Source of the DNA: Priapulus caudatus
Lineage: Eukaryota; Priapulida; Priapulimorpha; Priapulimorphida; Priapulidae
Direction: 5' to 3'
Length of the DNA: 39,832 nucleotides
Assembly (NCBI RefSeq): GCF_000485595.1
Contig: NW_014577078.1
Coordinates: forward strand, 1,344,925-1,384,756
A model generated the notes under the pieces. It did not search any database, had not been told where the DNA came from, and saw only the letters and a program-made list of their open reading frames with translations. Positions 21,401-29,495 of the stretch are shown here, in pieces; positions within the stretch are counted from its first letter, which is position 1; the number at the start of each line of letters is the position of its first letter. The position numbers and the translations under genes are program-made.

Positions 21401-23562
21401 AGAAGGGCGTACAACGGTGAAATGCTGAAACTATGTTGCAGTATTAGTCGAATTAATAAACTTTTCCCGTTTTATTTTGACGATTCTTTGCAGTATTATT
21501 GATCAGCTGTCCTACCTTGTTAATATAAAATAACCCGCATGTCCCTACGATGCCTCTACGCTGAGATAATGAGCGGTGAAAATCTGGTATTTTCGCCGAA
21601 AACCGACTCGTGATCATTTTTACTGCGACTGTCTCTCGTTTTGTGAACTGTATGTTGCTTCCGGTCGCCGCTGTGTAGCGCTGACTCGATACGTTATTAC
21701 TACAGCGTTACTACATCCAGCGTAAGGGGCGGGTCATCACCATGGCGATAAATAACAAGACGTTTTTGTGGAGTAATGGCTGCGTCAATGACTGGAAATG
21801 CGAGAAAAGATAGTAGAAGGAAAATAAATTGTATTGTCAATGAATGACGGAAACACGCGAGGTTACCCGAAGCTATCGCCAGAACGAGAGGCAGTCGCAG
21901 CCACTAGGTATCTCGAGTCGGGTTTCGGCGAAAATACCAGATTTTCACCGCTCATTATCTCAGCGTAGAGGCATCGTAGGGACAAGCGGTTTGCTTTATA
22001 TTAGCAAGGTAGGACAGCTGATCAATAATACCACAAAGAATCGTCAAAATAAAACGGGCAAAGTTTATTAATTCGACTAATACTTCAGCATGGTTCCTCA
22101 GCATGGCAGCACGCTCTCCTTCTTAATACGCTCTTGGTACTATATAGCACGCTAATCTTATCATCTCTCTTGTTCTCTCCGCACTTTGCGCGTCTGATGT
22201 GATGGAGCTAACCTGATTCCATTTTAACGCAATTCAAGAGGAAATCGATCGAAACTTACCAGAATTTTCTAGCTTTAAATGCGTTGCGTTGAAATAAAAC
22301 AAAGGTTATCGGGTTAGGCGCGATGGAAATTTATTACGAATTCCGATTTGCTCGCCACGTAATTTGTACTTTATTCTAATCGACGGCGCCGTTTGTACGA
22401 TTATTGTGGTGGCATTATCTCGCCCGTATCGACAGACAGGATGCGCACCCCCATGATTAAAGCAATTATGTAACCGTTTATTCTGCAAATATGACCTGAT
22501 TATTAAGCAAGGTCATCATCTAAGATATTTTATCCGATTGTTTGGCTCCACTAGTGAGCATAGAGTTGCGCCATATATCGGTGTAGCATACTCTCCTGAT
22601 ACTATCTTTATCGGTTGTCCGAATTACCGGTTACCGATTCACCGGTTACGGAATTCGTATATCCTTATCTGATCGCTGCTTGCGATTAGATAAGGAATTT
22701 TCGCAATTGACCTTCGACGCGAGCGAACAGTGGCACATTCACATTCGGACAGTCTGCTATACTCACTTAGATGACTTAAATTGGAGCAGGCACGAAAGCG
22801 TTTCTTTTCTCGTTTGATTTTTTACGGGTTTAGAACAATATATACTTGTGTGTACGTGCATACGTGGGCGTGCGCACAGGCACTTGGAGCGTTTCAATAA
22901 AATATAATGCTAAATAAATACGAAATCTATTTACTACCAGTCTTAATGTTTCTATACTCTCTTTCACCTATTATTGCCGACAATTTCCTGTAAATACCGT
23001 CCAAATACTCATCTACAACAAACACTGGCTGCCGCCATTGCTGCCGCTGCACACTGACACATAAATATATATGTTTATATATTTATATAATATGTATTTA
23101 TATTTATGTGTCAGTGTGCAGCGGCAGCAATGGCGGCAGCCAGTGTTTGTTGTAGATGAGCATTTGGACGGCATTTACAGGAAATTGTCGGCAATAATAG
23201 GTGAAAGAGAGTATAGAAACATTCAGACTTTGGTAGTAAAAATAGATTTCGTATTTATTTAGCATTAAATTTTATTGAAGCGCTCCAAGTGCCTGTGGGC
23301 GTGCGCGTATCTGAGTAGCGGTTGTTTATGAACGAGTGTGTGCGTTTGTGTATGTGCGTGTGTGTGTGTGTGTGTGTGGGTGTGTGTGTGTGTGGTTGGT
23401 GGTGTGCGTGCGTGCCGCTGCGTGTGCGTGTTGCGTGTTGCGTGTGCGTGTGCGTGTGCGTGTGTGTGTGTGCGTGTGTAGCTGTGTGTTGTGTGTGTGT
23501 GCTGGGGACAGCTGTGTGTGTGATCATTGTGTGTGCGTGCTGCATACGCGTGCGAGTATGTG

Positions 23563-23614
<52 letters not shown>

Positions 23615-24995
23615 CCGTACACGTGAATGTTCGTGCGAATGTGCGTGAGCGTTTGCGTTGGCGTGTGCTTCCGTTTTTACCGAATCTGCACCTGGCACAG
23701 GGAAACGACCGCAATTAAGTGCCATCAGTGTCGTGGGAAATGCTAGGTATGGTGGCATTGCGCAATGCATGTCACGACAAGACACTGGTGGTTACGGTCG
23801 GACGGTCGGACATCCGTATCCTCTCGTCGGCACGTGCGCTCGTGATCAGCTTATTACGCCGTCGGCATGCTTACCATAACTCAACGCCTACCATAGCGCC
23901 CGACACCTCGCAACGCCTGACGCCCGCCATGTCCTAGCCCACCTACCATAAACCACCTGGCGCTTAACATAACCCCATGTCTAGTAACCGTCGTACTTTT
24001 GCATGCTGATATAGATTCCCGCACTGATCTACCATTTTCGTAAAGAAAACTACGAATTTTGACATTATTGTACTGTTCTACTGTCGGCGATTCCCACATG
24101 ATCGCGTTACGGGCTGGCTAGTGATTAAATATACATACATCGACACATACATACTATCACATAATAATGCATATTATGTAAAACAACATATATGTTGCTA
24201 AAAATGTAGCAAAACACAATAGGTAGACGGACGGTGAATAGACGGTTAAGCCTATAGCGCACACACCCGAGCAAAACTGAAAATTTTGTTTTCCAGCGTT
24301 TCGCGTTCTGCTCGGCGAGCAAGCGCACACACGCCACCCGACACAGCACACAGCTGAGCAAAACATACAGAAACACTGCATACAGCGCCGCTGTCACATG
24401 ACATCAAAAATAGCCATCCAATAGACATCCAATTTTGTGTGCCATGTGATATTTTTAAGGATATTGATTGGAGACAGTCTGTGGCGTTTCACTGTGTAGC
24501 AGAACGATTGACGCACACACCCGAACAAAACGTACGCTCAGGCGAAAACACGCTCCGCGAATCAAACATTGCTTGTTCAGCGAAACACGCTCAGCTGAGC
24601 AATGTTTTTTGTTTCGGGAATCCGCACACAGCCACGAACATCGAGCGAAACACGTTTTGCTCCACGTTCAGGTGTTTTGCTCGGGTGTGTGCGTTATGCT
24701 TTAGCAGGCGAGTCAGAAACACATTTTACAGTTTACATTTTTACACATATGTATGGGGCGTGTAATAAATACCACAGACAGCGAGCGCGCGTGTAGGCGT
24801 TATTTTTGATAAAATGTCAGCTATGTGTCGTCGTTTAGTACGCGATTATTATTGCGACCATAAAGCTTACGACCGTATCTATGAATCGTCTGGCAATTCC
24901 TATAAGATATAGCATATATTTTGTATACGTACGGCCCAACCAGCTGATCCTTTCATTATAATACAGCGGGTCATCCACGGTGGACAGTGGTGCAC
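14246..24995 (-). CDS. DUOXA: Dual oxidase maturation factor (DUOXA), 5'-partial
   Basis: Exons in transcript order: 24995-24933, 18001-17848, 16372-16161, 15889-15689 and probably 14268-14246. Every junction phase matches. They encode about 216 residues, the C-terminal two thirds of a family usually 300-500 residues long. DUOXA is a multi-pass ER/plasma-membrane protein needed for dual oxidase exit from the ER and for H2O2 production. Family hallmarks are present: the loop motif YNERISW, KGLPYPILTVAEYF, the segment WGRCYRSAGYYSYMLLW leading into helix AFAIWLVGNVLF, a second helix MILTGVLLLLTNGLYYM, and LGWCYWLVLATG with the final helix ILCICVGATIAVVDAC. N-terminal exons (start codon, first two helices) were not found up to the right edge. 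No DUOX partner gene is visible. Confidence 0.85.
14628..14975. repeat. Diverged tandem duplication of about 180 bp
   Basis: Two direct copies share GCGYATATWTTTG, CAATAAACTCAAT, TTAGAAATGTAACTCAA or the variant TAGAAATGTAGCTCAA, TTCGCGAGAT and AATAGC. Copy 1 starts near 14630 and copy 2 near 14830. It lies inside the proposed last DUOXA intron. Confidence 0.65.
15385..15600. repeat. Compound trinucleotide microsatellite (GAA, GAT, ATA, GAC)
   Basis: AATAATAAT is followed by long GAA runs, ATGATG, GAA again, ATAATA, GATGATG and GACGAC. On the - strand this follows DUOXA exon 15889-15689 in an open frame and would encode poly-Arg, His, Ile and Ser. The reading is probably an artefact of the tract. 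Confidence 0.95.
15689..15889 (-). CDS. DUOXA: DUOXA exon: last membrane helix and cytoplasmic tail
   Basis: 201 bases follow acceptor GACTGCAG|GAATC. It encodes ILCICVGATIAVVDAC, then SPQHMSLIFEMDKDERR, then a charged region with EFEAGREEMESRGYE and a Tyr/His-containing stretch to RQRS. The donor GTAAAG at 15688 leaves phase 1. If the donor is not used, the frame continues through the trinucleotide microsatellite to a stop at 15297. Confidence 0.8.
16161..16372 (-). CDS. DUOXA: DUOXA exon: transmembrane helices 3-5 region
   Basis: 212 bases between acceptor CGCACAG|GACGG and donor ACCG|GTAAGT. It restores the split Trp codon of the preceding exon and encodes AFAIWLVGNVLFCMVLRYGA, MILTGVLLLLTNGLYYMLLP, the loop KYELRIHFDLEVLRFK, and LGWCYWLVLATG. 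This is the most hydrophobic and most DUOXA-like exon. Confidence 0.85.
16656..16735. mobile_element. 76-bp hairpin MITE, TA target
   Basis: Bases 16658-16733 have inverted ends TAGCCCTTCGCTCTGCCACA (19/20 paired) with TA on each side. The terminal CTATAGCCCTTCG is shared with the centre of the fold-back nest (7497-7537, and diverged at 8196-8240), so the family is represented at least twice. It lies in the DUOXA intron between 16373 and 17847. Confidence 0.75.
17066..17168 (+). mobile_element. hAT-like terminus cut by an assembly gap
   Basis: CAGGGGCGGCGCCACGG after an AT repeat resembles hAT terminal repeats (compare CAGGGGCGGACTGGC at 7539). G-rich runs and a (GGACCC)n tract (17149-17168) follow up to the N run. 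The right end cannot be identified. Confidence 0.4.
17169..17193. other. Assembly gap (25 N)
   Basis: A run of 25 Ns placed inside a GGACCC/G-rich repeat. Its true length is unknown. Any frame crossing it, such as the one at 17028-17300, is meaningless. Confidence 0.99.
17228..17450. repeat. GA microsatellite and purine-rich tract
   Basis: GAGAGA dinucleotides to 17292 are followed by irregular GGA/GAAG/GGAG purine runs to about 17450. Polypurine tracts like this can form triplexes. Confidence 0.8.
17792..17841. repeat. AAT trinucleotide microsatellite
   Basis: AATAAATAAATAATAATAAC then (AAT)n, ending six bases before the donor of the DUOXA exon (on the - strand it begins just inside the intron). 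Confidence 0.9.
17848..18001 (-). CDS. DUOXA: DUOXA exon: conserved GLPYP and WGRCYRSAGYY segment
   Basis: 154 bases between acceptor CCGTTGCAG|TTGAAG and donor CTCTG|GTACGT. It encodes EDVKTGYKAALVKGLPYP, ILTVAEYFSVDHEGF and IWGRCYRSAGYYSYMLLW. This is the most diagnostic stretch for DUOXA, with the conserved KGLPxPxLxxAE. The unusual donor GTACGT is used again in the preceding exon. Confidence 0.87.
18556..18613 (+). repeat. tRNA-like SINE head
   Basis: GGCGCC is followed by TGGTTAGAACTCCG (box A-like), GGTGGTGGGTTAATTAGG (degenerate box B) and a closing GGTGCC. The layout is that of the tRNA-derived promoter of a SINE. The B box lacks the usual GTTCGA, so it is probably inactive. No clear tail is seen. 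Confidence 0.5.
18923..19111 (+). mobile_element. Possible solo LTR
   Basis: The segment opens TGTGATGTGACATTGGGGAG, has a TATATAA box near 18966, and ends CATCAATCA, then TGGCTGCTG. TG...CA ends, a core promoter and a length near 190 bases fit a short gypsy-type LTR. No second LTR, target duplication or gag/pol frame is seen. A plain promoter-like sequence is the alternative. Confidence 0.3.
19624..19645. repeat. Short interstitial telomere motif (TTAGGG)n
   Basis: Just over three TTAGGG units in the large DUOXA intron. A longer complementary tract lies at 20549-20606. Confidence 0.85.
20249..20306. repeat. TTAA/ATTA microsatellite
   Basis: Two ATTAATTAATT runs separated by GTGGAAAAA. Upstream (20199-20211) is ACCTCCGCCAAGG, whose core recurs inverted at 20709-20719 in TGGCGGAGGT. 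These may be the worn ends of an older element that contains everything between. Confidence 0.6.
20460..20690. mobile_element. MITE carrying interstitial telomere repeats
   Basis: Bases 20467-20683 have inverted ends of about 45 bases, CGCACCCGGCAGTTAGATGC onward to GACTACTAGGCACTT. Both sides are flanked by exact GTAAAAA (20460-20466, 20684-20690), a 7-bp duplication (8 bp if shifted by one). The 17-base ACTACTAGGCACTTA block is tandemly repeated at the inner edge of the left arm. The loop is a CCCTAA/CCTAA tract (20549-20606) and a poly-T/TTAAA stretch. Confidence 0.75.
21179..21245 (+). repeat. Possible degenerate tRNA-derived SINE head
   Basis: AGTGGTAAGAGCGTTGCATT looks like box A with the D-arm, and GTTGAGGCGATCCGATACG like a damaged box B. 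The order and spacing suit a tRNA-derived SINE, but the secondary structure is not convincing. Confidence 0.3.
21378..22143. mobile_element. 752-bp palindromic element with 7-bp target duplication GTACTAT
   Basis: Bases 21385-22136 begin CAAGAGCGTAT and end ATACGCTCTTG. The inverted arms run about 240-270 bases each at high identity (shared blocks include GTATTAGTCGAATTAATAA and GCCTCTACGCTGAGATAATG) around a loop of about 200 bases. Exact GTACTAT flanks both sides. Its termini match the footprint at 1413 and the orphan end at 1889. It has no transposase. It lies in the DUOXA intron. Confidence 0.85.
22867..23305. mobile_element. 423-bp near-perfect palindrome with 8-bp target duplication GGCGTGCG
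   Basis: Bases 22875-23297 run from CACAGGCACTTGGAGCG to CGCTCCAAGTGCCTGTG. The two arms of about 190 bases are almost identical, with an AT-rich centre near 23062-23098. GGCGTGCG occurs at 22867-22874 and 23298-23305. Eight bases fits hAT- or P-type insertion. The few mismatches imply recent formation or homogenisation. A 63-codon frame across the right arm is not recognised. Confidence 0.85.
23340..23645. repeat. GT microsatellite
   Basis: A GT dinucleotide tract with GTGC interruptions. The purest stretch is 23563-23614. Long Thr/His or Cys/Val frames here are artefacts. Confidence 0.95.
24246..24703. mobile_element. MITE with GCGCACACACCCGAGCAAAAC inverted ends
   Basis: The left end (24250) reads GCCTATAGCGCACACACCCG. 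The right end (24699) is the inverse of GCATAACGCACACACCCGAG, and both continue AGCAAAAC. The flanks are TTAA (24246) and TTTA (24700), suggesting a TTAA target now mutated; a TA target is also possible. An internal partial copy of the terminus (ACGCACACACCCGAACAAAAC near 24511) suggests a nested or rearranged copy. It ends just below the DUOXA exon at 24933. Confidence 0.65.
24933..24995 (-). CDS. DUOXA: DUOXA exon: extracellular loop with YNERISW
   Basis: 63 bases between acceptor TTTACGTTACAG|GTGCA and donor GGCC|GTACGT. It encodes GAPLSTVDDPLYYNERISWLG. The YNE-x(3)-W part aligns with the family's conserved loop after the N-glycosylated region. The Asn-Glu-Thr sequon common in vertebrate members is absent (DDPLYYNE instead). 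The previous exon must end in phase 1 and was not located. The intron to the next exon is 6.9 kb. Confidence 0.78.
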
Positions 24996-25379
24996 CTGTA
25001 ACGTAAAGAAATTCCACTTATTTACACATTTTCTATTTCTACGCTAACGATATAACGACGGTGGTAAACCACTGAGAATACAGAGAGTACTTGTTACTTG
25101 CTCAATACATGATGCATATATTCGGGGCGTTGTTCTGACAGTGCTAACGCCCAAACACGCTGTACATAATGGCATTTACACACGCCAAACCAAACTACTA
25201 ATTATTATACTTTATTTTAAGTATTATAGCTGTTTTTTCCGTCTCAAATTCTCAATAACGCACATAGGGTCCATTGTGAGTACCGGCCGCGTGCCATAAC
25301 AAAATAAGGATTTCAGGAAAGTAAAAAAAGAAAATGTTTTACTGTTCTATTACCACACCCAGTCGACCACTCAAGATTG

Positions 25380-25432
25380 TCACGCGCGCACGCACGCGCG
25401 CACGCACACACGCATATATATACACACAAAAC
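25380..25432. repeat. CGCA/CA/TA microsatellite
   Basis: A short alternating purine-pyrimidine tract. The neighbouring 25000-26330 shows no exon or element ends that I can support. Confidence 0.75.
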
Positions 25433-26334
25433 GCTTCATAATTTTGCACATCATGATAAATTATTTTAAGTGTGTAAATCAGACTCAATTATATTTGCAA
25501 AAAGATGCGATATAAAGACTTAATTGTCAGAATTCCTATTTGCCATGAATGATTTGATCAGTGTAGGAAATTCCTTAGTTTGCAGTTTCATTTCAAATAA
25601 AATGCAGGACAGATAAATTATTTTTCATTTTGATAAAAAGTCAAATCAGTCGCGATTTGTAACATCAAAAAACATTCCTACCAGGTGTGCTTTCAGGAAT
25701 TTACGTTATAATGAGAGCACTAACAGCAAAGCCCTTCACTTCTGCTCTTAGTTGGCACTTGACCTACTGATTGAACCGATAAGCGCAAATTTTTCTTGCA
25801 CGGCGCTGTTGCAAGACAGCAATGTCTAAGTTCGTGAGTTCGTGACCACATGCTTACGCTGTCACACCAGTTCTAAGCTTTCTATCAGACTAACTATCAG
25901 GAGTTGTCACCCTGACACCAACGCAGTGGTATCAGCGCCGCGTGGACGAACGCACACAATGCCGGCCGCGCGTGGGAAATATGTTTGCCGACATTTTTAC
26001 GAGGACGTCAATCAATACATCTATACTAGCTGACCAGCGACTAAATACCACAGTTTGTATTGTTAGCTTCTGTTGTTCGCAGTTCGTGCGTGTCGTTCCT
26101 TTCGTGAAGATTTTGTATCAGTGTTGTTGTCGTATTTGTTCTTGATGATAATGATGATGATACTGTTGCTTATAATGATGATTTTTACTGTTGCTTATGT
26201 TGCTGTTGTTGCTGTTATTTACCATCGGTACCGTCTATATAACGTATAATGTTTACATGCATCGTTGCAATGACGTCTATATGCTCCATAACCTCAACGA
26301 ACACGGACAACATGACTTGCAACACTGACGACAT

Positions 26335-27447
26335 GACATGGCGCAAACTCCACGACAGATGGCGCTCTCGCTCATTGGCTCAATCTACCACTGCCACAAG
26401 TAGATTTTCGGTTACAATTTGTAACGCTTTTTTACCACAAGTTTTACAGCGGCCAGGTTACTCGTATCCTATGTAATAAGATTTGTACTAATAAAAGTTG
26501 CAAAAGATATTAAAAATCCGACCATTATTTTATGAGAAATTTGATAAAATAGTGATACGAAATAGTGCGCCTATTTACTACTTAAAAATCATTACGCTGT
26601 TTACTAAACTAAAGGCGCGTTCACGCGGACGTTTTTGGCCCGAGCCTAATTAGGCCCGTGCCAGATTTGGCTCGAGCCGAGCGTTCACACGGACGTTTTT
26701 GGCCCGAGCCTAATTAGGCCCGAGCCAGATTTGGCCCCATCGAAAACGTCGGACCAGGCCCGAGCCAAATTTTAGCACCAGCTTTCGGCGAGCGGTAGAG
26801 AGGTAGAATCGGTTGAGCGGTAGATGCCGCGTGTGTCAAACGTGTACTTCGACGAAATCCAAAACAGTATAAAAATTCGAAAAATTTGACCAGGATGCAC
26901 GTTTTCAAGAATGATAATGAAACTCGGAACGTAAGTAAACACTCTAAATAGTAAACAACGCCATCTCGCGACATACTGCCAAAGTATCTGTGAGATATTC
27001 GTGCAATAATATTTATTTTACTTTGAATTTGAATTTGACAGACAGTATTCACTTGCGTACGTGTGAACGCGCCGACTCAAACCGGCCCGAGCCAAATCTA
27101 GCCCATTTGGCTCGAGGCAAATCATGACCGTGTGAACGCGACTTAAGTTCACGTGTTTATTTAATATTTATCATGAATTTTTCGGATGCTTGCCAATATA
27201 CCTAATTCTCAAACATTGTCTTCGATGTGTTTTTGCGTATTCAGCTTAAAACATCTAAATTTGTCCACCAACAAACATGCAAATCATAGAAATTTCTAAT
27301 GTTTTGTTTGGCGGCGACTTCGCGGCCGTTGGATTGCCATTTGCTGGATTTCCCCAGAGCTCCGCCCATTTGAAAAATAGTGCTAGCATTGTGGCAGTGG
27401 TATCCTGAGTGTGCGAAGGGGGCGCTGCATGCAGTTTGGACATGGCG
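26335..27447. mobile_element. Mutator-like or similar non-autonomous element, exact 9-bp target duplication
   Basis: Bases 26344-27438 begin CAAACTCCACGACAGATGG and end GGGCGCTGCATGCAGTTTG. The ends are imperfect inverted repeats (CAAACTSCAYG). GACATGGCG occurs exactly at 26335-26343 and 27439-27447. The 85-bp element at 4932-5016 shares both ends. Nine bases suits Mutator-like or Merlin elements; the superfamily cannot be fixed without a transposase. It is interrupted by a second element at 26613-27143. No coding frame is recognised. Confidence 0.8.
26610..27146. mobile_element. Nested Harbinger-like element, TAA target
   Basis: Bases 26613-27143 begin AGGCGCGTTCACGCGG and end CGTGTGAACGCGACT, with TAA on each side, the 3-bp target type of PIF/Harbinger. 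A block of about 60 bases (TTCACRCGGACGTTTTTGG and the GCCCGAGCC palindromes) is repeated twice at the left end, and related palindromes recur at the right end. The 112-codon frame on the - strand inside it is not recognised. Confidence 0.65.
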
Positions 27448-29374
27448 TATTCTCTGTTCCTCCTAGAATGCACCGCGCGATGCAAGGTATCACATTTTCG
27501 CAATAAATCATTGTGATCCGTATAATATAAACCGTGGCGCCGTCTCTATAAATCAGGTGTTGTACTAAATTAAATGCATTCAATCCAATTCTTCTTCTCC
27601 TTTATATCCCGCAGTATAATGCTAGCTATAACACATTTTCTTTGAATCATGCAGTACAATGGATAGTCATCGTCAACACGGAATTATGCTATTGCACTAT
27701 TTCCATGAGAACGTAATGCTATTTTTGTATGTTACGGCGGGTTTGTTATGCAGTATTGTTGTTCGGGTGCCGCCACGTTTCCCGTAGTGCAAAATATAAC
27801 ACAATCGCTATATGCCACACGTTTAAACGAGGCTACCGCGTTTTTCTATATAATAGAATACATAGTACATAGCACAATATATAGTGCAATGCAAGATGTC
27901 ACTCTTCGCCAGATACTATTTTCCACAAAAAAAGCCCAATTCAGGCCATCACGCCTACTCTATCGATTTTGCACTGAAATGCAGGTAAGCAACCTGATGC
28001 CCATTCTGCAAACACGAAATGTTCATAAATAGTTGACTTCACGTTCAGTAGAAATTTCCTATTTAAAATGTGAAATGGAAGTAAATTAATTGTCTAACAG
28101 TTAAACTACGAAGCGGGATCCGTGAGAGCAACAGCTTAAACAGAATCTGCCCGCGCTGGCATACTGACCCAGTCCGCCATTGTGTATGATAAATCGTGGC
28201 GTTGTCGATTCGCGGAACGCACCGGAGATCACAGATGAGAAAGTGAAAGTACAAAATCGCGCGTGTAATTCTACGCCAAATGCCTTAGTGATAATTTAAA
28301 AATGAACTTTCTCCTCCTCCTTCGGCGTGTGCGTGTGCTTGTGCGTGTACGTTACTGTGCGCATGCGTGCGTCTTTTGGCGCTGACTAGAATAGCAAGTG
28401 TTACGTCTTCGTCACAATGAAGGGTATATATAATTATTGGCCAAGGTTACCAACATTGTTCGTTTGGGTGCAATCAACCGCGTAGACCGTTTCGTTATGC
28501 ATTCTCATAATGCAATTACGCACTTTCACTACCACGCGGTACGTGTCCGAAGATGACAGTAGGGGGGCGAATCGCCATACATCCGTGCCATATTAAGAAT
28601 ACAACCCAAGTGCTATTTGGGCAATTGCTCAAGGACAGGTCGTTTTGTCTCTTGGTATCAGAACAAGGCAGTGCGTAGGCCCCTACTATAGGGCTTAACA
28701 ACGAAACTGTGTCAATTGAAAGCAACAGTGACAGAGGGGAATCGCGCACGAACAGTTTAGGTAAAGACAGAGTTTACATATAATTATGTGCTCTATAGTT
28801 AATAATGAATAGCTAGCTATATACAACCGCAAACGACACTTCGCATCATTATGGTTTAGTCTGGCTCCCACGGTCCTTGCATTCACGAGAGACTTATGTT
28901 TGTGGGTAAGGAAACCCATCTATAAACAAACTTGTCGGCACTTGGACGGCATCGCGATGGTCAAACAGAAATAATCAATGATATCGTCTCGCTCTATGTA
29001 TATCAAACAACGTGATTAAAATAAATAAAGCTACTGTTATGTGGGCAGCCATCAACGCCGTACCCTATACACACCTACGAGTGCACGGCGCTTACAGAAG
29101 GTTGCATCACACCCGACCGATTCCGTATCTCCATCACACGAATGAAAAAATAAGTGGATTCGTCCTAGACGAGAATATATCCTGAATGATGGATGTATCC
29201 TATGCAGGAGATATAGCCAACAAACGCACTTAAAAACATTCCTAGTGATTAATGTGCCTGGTGGATCATACTTTTTATTGATACGTATAGCTTCCATTAT
29301 GCATTTCAGTTTTTGTCCCGTATCAACGCATAAGTCCATTGGAGAGTGCCTTGAGACAATTTAATATACTGAAG
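27448..29374. other. No gene visible
   Basis: Contains several 60-95-codon frames on both strands (for example 27748-28032 and 28516-28749), none with recognisable content or splice context. A short GTGC-rich patch lies at 28326-28372. Confidence 0.5.
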
Positions 29375-29381
29375 TTTATAT

Positions 29382-29422
29382 CAGGAATGAAAATAAAAAT
29401 AAAAATTGTTTATTCACTCCTG
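29382..29422. mobile_element. 41-bp hairpin MITE, worn copy of the 7-bp-duplication family
   Basis: It begins CAGGAATGAAAATAAA and ends TTTATTCACTCCTG, like the element at 1239-1304. The flanks are TTTATAT and CTAATAT (5/7), consistent with a decayed duplication. Confidence 0.5.
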
Positions 29423-29468
29423 CTAATATATATATATCTATATATCACTGTTGACTTATTTATCTATA

Positions 29469-29495
29469 CTAGCTGAAACCCGCGCTACACGCGGG
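29469..29495 (-). mobile_element. Helitron 3' terminus
   Basis: On the - strand the sequence has the hairpin CCCGCG-TGTAG-CGCGGG, ten further bases and CTAG followed by T, which is the canonical Helitron 3' end inserted at an AT target. The body would extend to higher coordinates. I could not identify its 5' TC end. The region to about 30400 has short frames but no Rep/helicase motif, so it is probably non-autonomous. Confidence 0.5.

Noticed and set aside
23255-23785. 176-codon Thr/His frame and complementary Cys/Val frames
   Set aside because: They are readings of the GT microsatellite.
26021-26033. CTATACTAGCTGACC resembling the Helitron end at 29469
   Set aside because: It lacks the GC-rich hairpin at the required distance, so the similarity is only about ten bases.
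29052-29339. 95-codon frame on the - strand
   Set aside because: It has no recognisable content, splice context or compositional support.
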